Shown here: positions 23,557 to 34,142 of the stretch, one piece after another
How the letters are laid out: each line of letters begins with the position of its first letter
How positions within the stretch are numbered: the first letter of the stretch is position 1
Assembly: GCF_040958095.1 (NCBI RefSeq)
Contig: NC_091220.1
Coordinates: 18,816,393 to 18,880,392 of the forward strand
Reading direction: 5' to 3'
Length of the DNA: 64,000 bases
From: Procambarus clarkii
Lineage: Eukaryota > Arthropoda > Malacostraca > Decapoda > Cambaridae
Notes under the pieces: generated by a model
Database searches by the model: none
Seen by the model: only the letters and a program-made list of their open reading frames with translations
Told to the model about the DNA's origin: nothing
Translations under genes and position numbers: made by a program

Positions 23557-24249
23557 CTTATCTGGCACAGGAGCGGGGCGAGTAGCACGGGCTATGGTGA
23601 GCCCGTAGTGGACTTACCTGGCACAGGAGCGGGGCAAGTAGCACGGGCTATGGTGAGCCCGTAGTGGACTTACCTGGCACAGGAGCGGGGCAAGTAGCAC
23701 GGGCTATGGTGAGCCCGTAGTGGACTTACCTGGCACAGGAGCGAGGCCAGTAGCACGGGCTATGGTGAGCCCGTAGTGGACTTACCTGGCACAGGAGCGG
23801 GGCAAGTAGCACGGGCTATGGTGAGCCCGTAGTGGACTTACCTGGCACAGGAGCGGGGCCAGTAGCACGGGCTATGGTGAGCCCGTAGTGGACTTACCTG
23901 GCACAGGAGCGGGGCAAGTAGCACGGGCTATGGTGAGCCCGTAGTGGACTTACCTGGCACAGGAGCGGGGCAAGTAGCACGGGCTATGGTGAGCCCGTAG
24001 TGGACTTACCTGGCACAGAAGCGGGGCAAGTAGCACGGGCTATGGCGAGCCCGTAGTGGACTTACCTGGCACAGGAGCGGGGCAAGTAGCACGGGCTATG
24101 GCGAGCCCGTAGTGGATTTACCTGGCACAGGAGCGGGGCAAGTAGCACGGGCTATGGTGAGCCCGTAGTGGACTTACCTGGCACAGGAGCGGGGCAAGTA
24201 GCACGGGCTATGGCGAGCCCGTAGTGGACTTACCTGGCACAGGAGCGGT
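23526..24249. repeat. 56-bp minisatellite, about 13 copies, with splice-donor motif
   Basis: Unit agtagcacgggctatggtga + gcccgtagtggacttacctg + gcacaggagcggggca. On the minus strand each unit reads CTCCTGTGCCAG|gtaagt, a consensus donor; only the leftmost copy (near 23565) has ataagt. The other half of the unit is the LINE tail hairpin. Confidence 0.95.
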
Positions 24250-24330
24250 GCTGTCTGCGAGTCAGGAGACGAGGTGTTAATATATAGTTACGGTGACGCT
24301 GGGGGCGTGTGCCAGCTCTGCCCTCCTCCT
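24234..24330 (-). other. RASSF8: probable non-coding first exon of RASSF8 (5' UTR)
   Basis: The first coding exon begins with a splice acceptor, so an upstream exon must exist. On the minus strand CCGCTCCTGTGCCAG|gtaagt at 24234 is a near-perfect donor, and it is followed (at lower coordinates) by the 56-bp array that repeats it. GC- and CpG-richer sequence lies upstream at 24500-24560, including a YY1-like ATGGCGGC on the minus strand. The start of the exon (24330) is a guess. Confidence 0.4.
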
Positions 24331-25555
24331 CCACCTTTAATCACCCTCAACCACCCAATTAACTGGTCAAAATACCTGCTAAATCCAGTCTATACTCGGC
24401 CTGTGCAGCTGTCACTCACCTTAAAGTAGAGTTAGTGGGCTATGGACTCATTGGGCAGCTCATAACAACATCAACTAACTGGCCCTTGCCATATACGCCG
24501 CCATATTTGTTGACTTGAGGGGCTGAGACAGGCGAGGGTCGCCAGGCGCCGCCCCAGACCCCTCACTTCTCAATTAACAAATTCCTTATATTCAACCACG
24601 ATCTAACATTTGTGGATTTGTTTATAGCAACCACTGATAATTGATAGCTAAATGGAATGATGGCACGTTTGTTAATAGCCAAGTTTTGGTGATATTTGTG
24701 GGCGCATAAATAGCGTCGTTATTAACGGTCATGTCTACCATTAACTCAAATGTGTAGCTAGCTATAGTTGACATTAATATTATGTGACCTTACTAACCTA
24801 TCAATTTGATTATACTCTTATGCTCCTATGATATCTGGAGTATATATGCGTCATCCGTGAAATATTGATATATATTGACTCAGCAAGTGGTCCACTTGTA
24901 CCAATTTATGGATGTCTCCAGTCTCCTCACAGTGCAAGTATATCATGGGGGAACTTAGTGGATAAAAAACACAAGTCTGCAAGTTTAAGTGTTGTGTAGT
25001 ACTGCTGCAGGTGATGCTTGACCTGCTGGGGTCGACGTGAGCTCCAGCAGACAAAGTAATGCTTCAGGCGAAGTGTGTCTACTTAAAGAGTTTCCTGTCT
25101 TGAGTCTATTCACACCATATATTAGCATGGAGAATAGATGTGGGATTTGGGATGTGAATTGAAGCAAGGCATCCTGACTAAACCAACTCTTTAAGCACAC
25201 TACTCGCATGATTTTACAAGCTTTCATGTCAGCCTCGAGGTATATATCGATGGGAAAGTGGGGCGGCTCCTCCCCCATGCTTGTCACCGGAAGGGGTGTT
25301 CCTATTTGGCAATGGCTGCGAGAACGTAATTTTATAAAAGGTCTCTAATCCTTTGAGAGCGAAGGTTCTAAATATAGCGCACCGGATAGGTGGCTTGAGT
25401 GCCACTTTCAGATACAGCACCACGTGCTGTTGACGTCATAGTGTAACACTGTTTAGTCTTGGGGTTCCCTGAAGGACTCCATCACCCCCATCCCCACATC
25501 AACCTTCTCTCCTATAACACCCCCATCCTTGTGGCTATTTAGGTATTGTATGTAC
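24331..25555. other. RASSF8 upstream flank
   Basis: No coding exon. CpG-richer sequence at 24480-24570 may be the promoter of RASSF8. The frames at 24851-25423 (minus) have no family features. Confidence 0.4.
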
Positions 25556-25632
25556 TAGCTCTATCTATAAATCCAACATCGTATATTTATGTACTTTTCC
25601 TGAATAAAAATTTGAATTTGAATTTGAATAGA
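25556..25632 (+). mobile_element. LINE 3' end with TGAAT tail
   Basis: ctctatctataaatccaaca...tcctgaataaaaatttgaat with a (ttgaat)n run: a typical retrotransposon 3' terminus. Confidence 0.5.
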
Positions 25633-25848
25633 CACTTGCTAGACAGTTATTTTCTAGCTTTGCTGGCCAAAATAGCTTTTGTCCTCGAATATATCAGTAA
25701 TACTATATCAATAATATATAAATAATAATAATTGATAATAAATATAGGTATTACATTTTCCGTTGTCGAGGACAGGAAGCCTATTAGGCAGGATCCAACT
25801 CCTTCTTTGAAGGCAGATTCTTTGGCTAACTCATTAGTATATTGTGAG

Positions 25849-25887
25849 AGATATCTCTCTCTCTGCCTCTCTCTGTCTCTGTCTCTT

Positions 25888-25920
<33 letters not shown>

Positions 25921-25922
25921 GT
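25849..25922. repeat. TC/TCTG microsatellite
   Basis: Runs of tctctc and tgtctgtctg. The 69-codon frame that includes it is an artefact. Confidence 0.85.
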
Positions 25923-26276
25923 TCTAAGGAGAACAATTTGAGTGCTTTCAGTTGGTCGCAGACTCCAAGTATAGTTTAAGTGCCTCGCTGAGTCTTGCTT
26001 AACCTGCTTGATTGGCTGAGTGTATGCTGACAGTAAGTCATCACTGTATATTTAATAGCTCGTTTCTAATCAACCTTGAAACGGCATGTGTGTGAGAATC
26101 TCTTTAGAGCAGTGCCAGACATTTGGGTACGTTTCCTTACACCTGGTGTCTCTGTTCACCTAGCAATAAATAGGCACTCCGGGAGTAAGAGAACTGTTGT
26201 GGGTCACATCCTGAGGAAAGTCTGCCATTGGCTTAAAACTTAACAGGCTTCGTGGAACCAATATGCCACACCATTC

Positions 26277-26625
26277 TTTGTGCACACGTGTTCTTTGTGC
26301 ACATGTGTTCTTTGTGCACACGTGTTCTTTGTGCACATTGTGTTCTTTGTCCACACGTGTTCTTTGTGCACATGTGTTCTTTGTACACACGTGTTCTTTG
26401 TGCACATGTGTTCTTTGTACACACGTGTTCTTTGTCCACATGTGTTCTTTGTGCACGTGTTCTTTGTACACACGTGTTCTTTGTCCACATGTGTTCTTTG
26501 TACACGTGTTCTTTGTCCACATGTGTTCTTTGTGCACGTGTTCTTTGTACACACGTGTTCTTTGTCCACATGTGTTCTTTGTACACGTGTTCTTTGTGCA
26601 CATGTGTTCTTTGTACACACACATT
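26277..26625. repeat. 17-bp minisatellite, about 20 copies, rich in E-boxes
   Basis: Units tgttctttgtgcacacg or tgttctttgtgcacatg, with gtacac and gtccac variants and some 15-bp units. Many units carry CACGTG, others CATGTG. All six frames stay open, giving spurious peptides of about 120-150 residues. Confidence 0.95.
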
Positions 26626-26776
26626 CTTATGAATAAAGATAATAATTAGATTATTGGGTGGTCCGTCTAATTACCACAAGTCTGTCATGTTATGACAGTC
26701 TGTCTATCAAGTCTGTCACTCTTAAACATAATTACCACATGTCTGCAAGTACTTTGTTGGTATTCTAAGATATTGA

Positions 26777-26975
26777 CCAGCCACTTGGGCTGGGTGGTAG
26801 AGCGATGGTCTCACGTCATGTAGGTTGGTGTTCAATCCCCTATCGTCCACAAGTGGTTGGGCACCATTCCTTTCTCCCGTCCCATCCCAAATCGTTATCC
26901 TGACCCCTTCCAAATGCTATATAGTCATAATGACTTGGCGCTTTCCCCCTGATAATTCCCTTCCCTCCCTGAGAT
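26777..26975 (+). mobile_element. tRNA-derived SINE, family S2
   Basis: Head ggctgggtggtagagcgatg (box A) and ggttggtgttcaatcccc (box B), then ccacaagtggttgggcacca, ttatcctgaccccttccaaa and ataattcccttccctccc. Confidence 0.8.
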
Positions 26976-27407
26976 ATTTCTAACATTGCTTAATAAAGGC
27001 AAATGCAAGAATTCACAAAGCACTCTGCTTCCAAACTTTATTGGTATACTGTACATTAAAGCAAATGAAAAAAATGCATTGATACCTTTCCTAAAGAAGA
27101 CTACTGTTCAATAAACATTGTCACTTTTCAAGGATTTGGCTGCTTTTACAAAACATTAATAATATAATATATGCAAACTATAATATCTGAGTTACAAATT
27201 AGCCACAGTAATAAACTCCAGAGAATGAACAAATTAGGTGAGCACTGTTAGAGCCAGCAACTAACCTACCATTTATAGTGTACACTTGCCTTTCTAAACA
27301 TTTACAACACATCTTATCCTCCTCCACATTTATAATGTACACTTGCCTTTCTAAACATTTACAATAAACACTGCCCTTTCAGACATTTATAACACACTTT
27401 TGTCTTG

Positions 27408-27593
27408 TGGACCAGACAATACACTAGAAGGTGAAGGGACGATGACGTTTTGGTCCGTCCTGGACCATTCTCAAGTCGACAATCAACTTGAGAATGGTCC
27501 AGGACGGATCGAAACGTCGTCGTTCCTTCACCTTCTAGTGTGTGGTCTGGTCAACATACTTCAGCCACGTTATTGTGACTCATCGTCTGCACA
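27408..27593. mobile_element. fold-back repeat, family FB
   Basis: accagacaatacactagaag...cattctcaagtcgac joined to its complement from caacttgagaatggtccagg to gtgtggtctggtcaacatac, with the tail cttcagccacgttattgtga. Confidence 0.82.
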
Positions 27594-27843
27594 CTTTTGT
27601 CTTATTTGCCACACATATATAACACACATTTGCCTTATTCCACATTTATAGTGCAATTTTCCCTTCACATACATTTGTCACCTGCATGTTCACATAAATG
27701 AATGGAATGGCTGATCCAAATAACATTATGAGTATAAAAAAAATTAAAAATTCAACTGTGCAGTACAGTATAATTTATGAATATTTTCTAACATTAATTC
27801 TAACCAAGTATGTATGAATGTGCAAGGAATTTATCTATTCTTT

Positions 27844-27844
<1 letters not shown>

Positions 27845-27901
<57 letters not shown>
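27845..27901. repeat. (TA)n microsatellite
   Basis: About 28 TA units directly against the SINE cluster at 27902. Confidence 0.95.
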
Positions 27902-27904
<3 letters not shown>

Positions 27905-28757
27905 TGAAAACTCACACCCCAGAAGTGACTCGAACCCATACTCCCAGAAGCAACGCAACTGGTAACTACAGGGCGCCTTAATCCGCTTGACCATCACGGC
28001 CGTCAAAAGGAAGTGATAGCCGAGGCTATTTGAGCCACTTCCCCGACGGCAACTCGGATGGTAATCTTGGGCATAGCATTTCACCAAATCACCTCATTCT
28101 TTGGGGCACACGTGAGGAACACAAATGCGAACAAGCCTGAATGGTCCCCAGGACTATATGCGAATGAAAACTCACACCCCAGAAGTGACTCGAACCCATA
28201 CTCCCAGAAGCAACGCAACTGGTAACTACAGGGCGCCTTAATCCGCTTGACCATCACGGCCGTCAAAAGGAAGTGATAGCCGAGGCTATTTGAGCCACTT
28301 CCCCGACGGCAACTCGGATGGTAATCTTGGGCATAGCATTTCACCAAATCACCTCATTCTTTGGGGCACACGTGAGGAACACAAATGCGAACAAGCCTGA
28401 ATGGTCCCCAGGACTATATGCGAATGAAAACTCACACCCCAGAAGTAACTCGAACCCATACTCCCGCATATAGTCCTGGGGACCATTCAGGCTTGTTCGC
28501 ATTTGTGTTCCTCACGTGTGCCCCAAAGAATGAGGTGATTTGGTGAAATGCTATGCCCAAGATTACCATCCGAGTTGCCGTCGGGGAAGTGGCTCAAATA
28601 GCCTCGGCTATCACTTCCTTTTGACGGCCGTGATGGTCAAGCGGATTAAGGCGCCCTGTAGTTACCAGTTGCGTTGCTTCTGGGAGTATGGGTTCGAGTC
28701 ACTTCTGGGGTGTGAGTTTTCATTCGCATATAGTCCTGGGGACCATTCAGGCTTGTT

Positions 28758-28762
<5 letters not shown>
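27902..28762. mobile_element. tandem and inverted tRNA-SINE cluster (family S3)
   Basis: Two head-to-tail minus copies (27902, 28162; period 260), a truncated third (28422-28466), then a near-complete plus copy (28467-28762). The plus copy has box A ggtcaagcggattaaggcg and box B gggttcgagtcacttctgg. Arms of close to 290 bp form a large palindrome. The three identical frames starting MVKCYAQDYHPSCRR are SINE sequence, not genes. Confidence 0.88.
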
Positions 28763-28843
<81 letters not shown>

Positions 28844-28862
28844 TGTATGTATGTATGTATGT
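28763..28862. repeat. (TA)n and (GTAT)n microsatellite
   Basis: TA run followed by about 13 GTAT units; it mirrors the TA run at 27845 on the far side of the SINE cluster. Confidence 0.95.
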
Positions 28863-29099
28863 AGTAATGAAATCACTGATCATGTATTTGTAATATGAAA
28901 TGCTTTGTTAAAGACACCATATTTGGTAGAGATTTTCTGTACAAAGTTTCAGTGGAAGAGCTTTGTAGAAAAATGCTTGTACTCTTCTATATCATCTTTA
29001 CCCAGTGTGGGGTCTCTACCTAGCACTCTTCTCTGCACCTGTTGTTTGCGTTACAATATGAATAATAAATTTACACGAGATAAGTATATGTATGATAAT

Positions 29100-29215
29100 C
29101 AACACGGCTGTGATTCATACATCAGGCTGCGAACAGCTATGTCCGACAGCTTGGTTGACCAGACCACCAACCAGGAGGCCTGGTCAAAGACCAGGCTGTG
29201 GGGAGACGTTGATCC
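29100..29215 (+). mobile_element. SINE S1-related fragment
   Basis: catcaggctgcgaacagcta and accaaccaggaggcctggtc match the sequence at 60775-60860. Confidence 0.5.
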
Positions 29216-29249
29216 TTTCAACCAACGAAAGTCAGAGAAAAGATAACCT

Positions 29250-31535
29250 TTCTAATTTGAAGAGGATCTCAGGAGCTGCAAATTTGCAATCAAATATAGA
29301 GTATTCATATGCAAGATTATGAGAATACTGTGCATTTTTACTAACAAGGCAATGATGAATGATTAAGATTGCTGAAAGCCGACTTCCATGCTTACCACAT
29401 CTCGGAAAATTACTTCTCTCTGGTTAATTACAAGACAGTTGGTCCTCCATGCAGCCTTTAGATGTCACATTAGTCGGCAATTGAGATTTGTTTCTCTCAA
29501 ATAACTTTACACACCAGAGTTACATAACTTTTTTCTTTTAAATTAAACTTTGCATTTGTTATTCTATTTTGCCAAAGCACACAGTAATAACTGAGAAAAA
29601 ATATACAATTGTACTGATTGTAACAAGCTATGCAATTATGCAAGCATTACCTGAATAATTTATCCCAAGAAGGCAAAAATAAGGAGTTTGGAAATGAGTC
29701 ATTGCACTACCAAAGTGCGTTCACTTTGGTATACACTGGAAGTTGTGCTGCAATTCTACATCACTCAACTATACATAATTAATTTCAACTGATTTTCATT
29801 ACTTGTCTCTTATAAGAAAACGGAAGAAAACTTGTTTCAAAAATACAGACCGAATCTTAAAGGTGTACAATGGTACAAATGTTACAATGCCTACAATGTT
29901 TTCTGGAAATACATGACCTTGCGGGGTTCAACAGTTTTCTATAACATCTTGAAAACTAAATTTATCATTTTAATGTGGCAAAATAGTTACTTACTTTTAA
30001 ATCAAGAAAAAAACATTGAGCAATTGTATGGAGATAATGCAGAATAATCCTTTATGGAATAATCCTTTATGGAATAATCCTTTATGGAATAATCCTTTAT
30101 GTTGTACATGCCCACTACACATCTGCAGGGCTCAACAACATAACAGTTTTGATATGAACCTGGCTAATAGTTTAAGAGGTAGTTTCCCATCTAGTACTGT
30201 CAAGTATTTACTTCTTAGGATTTGGACCTGGTTGTGGTAGATGAGGTATTTTCACATCCACCACAGTAAACTACTTCCATCAAAAGATTTTACAATAATA
30301 ATTTACTCTATAACATCTGTATTTTAGCAAAAACGGAGAGTACAAGCTTGTATGATGATATTTTTGACCGTTACAGGTCGAAAATCATTACATTTTCAAC
30401 CTTTACAGGTGTTGATAGTCACAGTTTTTCATACTGTTATTATTTTTTATTTGCACTTCATAATTAAACAAAAATAAAAAACAGAAATTGATTGATTTAT
30501 CCATGCACTACAAAGACAATCTTTGTTATTTTTTATCAATTGCCATGTTTGTATAACTCAAGATTTCCCACTATAAGCAGTTAATTTCAGAGGGAGTGTA
30601 CTAGTTAAACAATTAGTACTGGAATGAAAGAAGTCACACTTACCAATATCATTAAAGAGTTATACTCTCAAAATTACCTCACATTGTTATAAGAAACCTG
30701 TAATACATTTTGTAACATGAAATACTATACAAGACTTCTTCAGTTTCACGAACTTAGAAGCACCTGTACTTATTTATAGTCAAACAAGAACACACAGTTG
30801 TAGCAACTACCGCTTAACTTGTGCACCATTTCAGACAGTTTTAACAAAGTCTCATTGTTCATCTAGAAAATCTACAATCAAATCTAAGATAACAAGTATG
30901 TTATATATTTAAAATAATAAAACAAAATTTTGTACTATAAACAGTGTAGTATTATGCAATCTTGCCACACAGAATCTTTTTTCTTGCAATACTTGTCAAC
31001 CTCTCCAGTAATTATCAGCGTCCAGTTGTCATCAATCCCCGAGCACCACTATTAAAATTTTACAACAAAACTCTTAGAACAATGTTTTTTTAACAAGCTG
31101 TTAATTCTAGTTTTGGGTACTGTACCGCAGTAACCTTATTGATGAATAAGTTGAGCTTAAAATATGGCATTTATTCAAAACAAAAGAAAATGGGATATTT
31201 AGTAGCTTAGTGTTAGCTTTAAAACTATGTACTGATGGCAGTCAGCATAACCTAACTGCTATATGCTACCCACCACACGGTAGAACGCCTATAAACATTC
31301 TGCTGCAGCGCGGCCTTTGCAGCAAATCCCGCCTATAAGCATATGGTGCAGCTGGTGGGATAAGTGAGTGGTCAAATCAAGTCTGATTCGACTTGACTTT
31401 TATCTGTGTCTCAAGGCAATTAATAGGGGTTTGAAAGATGAGGGCAAAAAGTGGCACAGAGATGAGGACCTGTAGGCAACCAAACATCAGGGTTGGCCAT
31501 GCTAGAGCTTAGAAGCAGGTATCAAATATGATTAA
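29250..31535. other. AT-rich non-coding sequence, possible ACO1 3' UTR
   Basis: No exon or recognised element apart from the short array at 30040-30102. Confidence 0.4.
30040..30102. repeat. 15-bp tandem repeat, 4 copies
   Basis: Unit aataatcctttatgg (phase arbitrary), four near-identical copies. Confidence 0.85.
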
Positions 31536-31536
31536 T

Positions 31537-31665
31537 AATTGTGTTCTGTATGGGTTTGTGAGCCCTTTGAGGGACCTTATATAGACGAGGGTAGAAATAG
31601 CCTGAGCTACTCTATCCTTTTGAGATGTACTTCCTTTTCTCAATAAACTTACTTGAACCAGGTAT
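31537..31665 (+). mobile_element. dispersed repeat, family R (gagctactctatccttttga)
   Basis: gtttgtgagccctttgaggg, tagacgagggtagaaatagc and ctcaataaacttacttgaac. Related copies are at 50765-50990 (minus), 53405-53475 and 53605-53670. Confidence 0.6.
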
Positions 31666-32310
31666 CAAGGTTGGCTTTGCTACAGCTTGCGACCTAGGCC
31701 AATATTTGAGAGCACAAAGTGGTAACTAACAGTCTTAAGTAATATACTTAATGAACTGAAAAATTATCCATATCAGGTTAACAATTCCCAATTCTCACAA
31801 CTGATGATAATTCTCTTTGCCTATTGTGACATTTCACACACATTATGGCTGTGCTGTAGGTGCCAGAATTCATAGATAATCTAAAAAATGTATACCAGGT
31901 ATACCCAGACTATCTGAATACCCACTATACAGACTTGCTTTTTAACCAGAATAGTAAAAATCCAGTTCCAAACATCAATTTACTGGCTCTAGTCCAGTTA
32001 ACCGAAGACCACCATGAATAACAAAGGATCTTATTGGCAGCAAGCACTCATTTGGAGACAGAAAAAAAAGAGAAAAAGAAAATTCCTTTACTGTTAGTAA
32101 AGTCAATAGTAAGTAAAATATAATAGTCAATATCCTCCTAAAATGTACTGATAGTACAGTACTTACAGCAACTATTTGACCAAACATACAAAAATGAACT
32201 GTTGGACCCCCAAAAAATGTAGTTTTACATTATTAACTTTATAGCGGGTACAAAAAACTTCATAACATTCCTAGGCCTAGTATAATAACACATACACTGT
32301 ACATACACTA

Positions 32311-32601
32311 CATGTGGCCCAAGATAGGATGTATTAGGCCTATCTTGAGATGATTTCGGGGCTTTAGTGTCCCCGCGGCCCGGTCCTCGACCAGGCCTCC
32401 ACACCCAGGAAGCAGCCCGTGACAGCTGACAAACACCCAGATACCTATTTTACTGCTAGGTAATGGGCATAGGGTGAAAGAAACTGCCCATTTTTTCTCG
32501 CCGGCGCCTGGGATCGAACCTGGGACCACAGGATCACAAGTCCAGCGTGCTGTCCGCTCAGCTCCCACATCATGTGGCCCAAGATAGGATGTATTAGGCC
32601 T
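32311..32601 (-). mobile_element. tRNA-derived SINE S1 with long target-site duplication
   Basis: The S1 element (about 32339-32570) is flanked by a direct repeat of about 31 bp: catgtggcccaagataggat + gtattaggcct at 32311-32341 and again at 32571-32601. The duplication is perfect, so the insertion is recent. Confidence 0.88.
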
Positions 32602-33213
32602 AGATGGCTTGGACAACTCAGCTCAGGTTAGGTTCTTTTGTTATACTATATTTCCATTTTTGTCAATGCTATTTGGGCTAATTCAATAATACAGAACATG
32701 ATCTTTTCAGGGGTTCCAACAGTAAATTTGTTGTACATTTGACCAAATAGTTGCTATATATACTATCAATTTAGGAGAATGGGCTGATAATTATAGTATA
32801 GTCCCTTTAGAAGATAATTACATGTAGTTTTACCACACGAATCTATTAAAATACTGTACATATCAAAATAAGTGAAATGTTATTTATCATAAAACTAAAA
32901 AATTCCTGCAAAATTGTCACATGATGTTTTCTTAAATTATTTGTAATTTAAGAATGTAAGATTTTGACTCGAGTCTAAGATGTAATATCATCATGCGGTC
33001 CAGGACACTTGGAAGATGCAGGTGTGTTTGGTAAGTGATGTGATAGGGTCTGCAGTAACTGCCCAGCTCTGAAGAGGGCTAAGACATAATAGGAAATAAT
33101 AAAGTATCACTGTCAATTTCACATGAGAGACAACTGTGAGAGAGATGTCCTGTTTATCAATGAAATATCAATAATTGCTATAAATATATCGGCCCATTTA
33201 GCATCTTCTCGAT

Positions 33214-33465
33214 GATATCTCGAGATGATTTTGGGGCTTAGCGTCCCCGCTGCCCGGTCCTCGAACAGGGCCTCCTTTTTGTTACACACCCCCAGGAAGC
33301 AGCCCATAGCAGCTATCTAACTCCCAGGTACCTTTTATACTGCTAGGTGAATCGGGGCATCAAGGTGAAAGAAACTCTGCCCATTTGTTTCCACTTCCAC
33401 CGGGGATCGAACCCGGAACTTTAACACTACAAATCCCTAGCACTCTCCACTCAGCTGTCATGTCC
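33214..33465 (-). mobile_element. tRNA-derived SINE, family S1 (diverged)
   Basis: tctcgagatgattttggggc, tgctaggtgaatcggggcat, aaagaaactctgcccatttg and the head ggggatcgaacccgga on plus. Confidence 0.75.
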
Positions 33466-34028
33466 CCATAAAAGAAGGAAAAGAAGCATAAGAAGGCTTT
33501 CTGTATATGTAATGTATTCTATGAGTTCATGGTAGCTATACACTTAAATATAATATCTATCACATTATGCAGATACAGTATTTAGTTATTATTTTTTGCA
33601 AGTTTCCACAAATAGAGAAATCTTGCCAATTCATACATATAATTAATCACAATCCCATACTCATCATAAAAAAAAAAAATATGTACTGACCTGCCAACAA
33701 GACAAAATATATTAAAACAAAGCACAAAGTTAGGGTATAACCCTAATAACAATACTAGTATACTATGACAAACTAGTAAGAGAAGAGACCCGTTCAATGG
33801 TATCACTGCTAATTGGAACAAATCCATCTATTCTTACTCTGGTAATGTCATCGTATAATTTGCAAAGTGCAATAATAATGTGATAAAAATATTGTCATCT
33901 ATTTCAATAGAATATATGTACAGATAACTAACTCTGCAAAAACAACAAATTCAATCATTTTAACTCTACTGGTATATCACCATTTCAATTGTTTTTAAAT
34001 TCAAGCTAGTACTGTAATGTTATTCTGT

Positions 34029-34142
34029 TCACTGAATCATTTTACGAATCATATAGTTGAGGATGCCACCATGACGGAAGTAAGTCAGCTCCACTTCAGT
34101 GTCAAATCGTAAGATAGCTTCAAATGAATTACCATTGTTGAC
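34029..34142 (-). CDS. ACO1: ACO1/IRP1 last coding exon
   Basis: 114 nt. Acceptor tgtttacag. It encodes [20 protein letters not shown] through NYMIRKMIQ and a TGA stop at 34029-34031. Confidence 0.96.
   Translation of the reverse strand, partial: VNNGNSFEAILRFDTEVELTYFRHGGILNYMIRKMIQ

Larger units (their letters stand above)
27010..34028 (-). other. ACO1: possible long 3' UTR / downstream flank of ACO1
   Basis: AT-rich sequence with no coding exon, downstream of the ACO1 stop. It carries scattered repeats (listed separately). A minus-strand AATAAA lies at about 27030 (tttatt in caaactttattgg on plus), so a 3' UTR could extend this far. The true end cannot be set from sequence alone. Confidence 0.25.

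Noticed and set aside
26160-26649. Six frames of 118-154 codons, Cys/His-rich
   Set aside because: Translations of the 17-bp repeat on both strands; no start context, splice site or homology.
27800-28893. Three identical frames beginning MVKCYAQDYHPSCRR
   Set aside because: Sequence of a tRNA-derived SINE present in several copies; the frame includes the Pol III promoter boxes.
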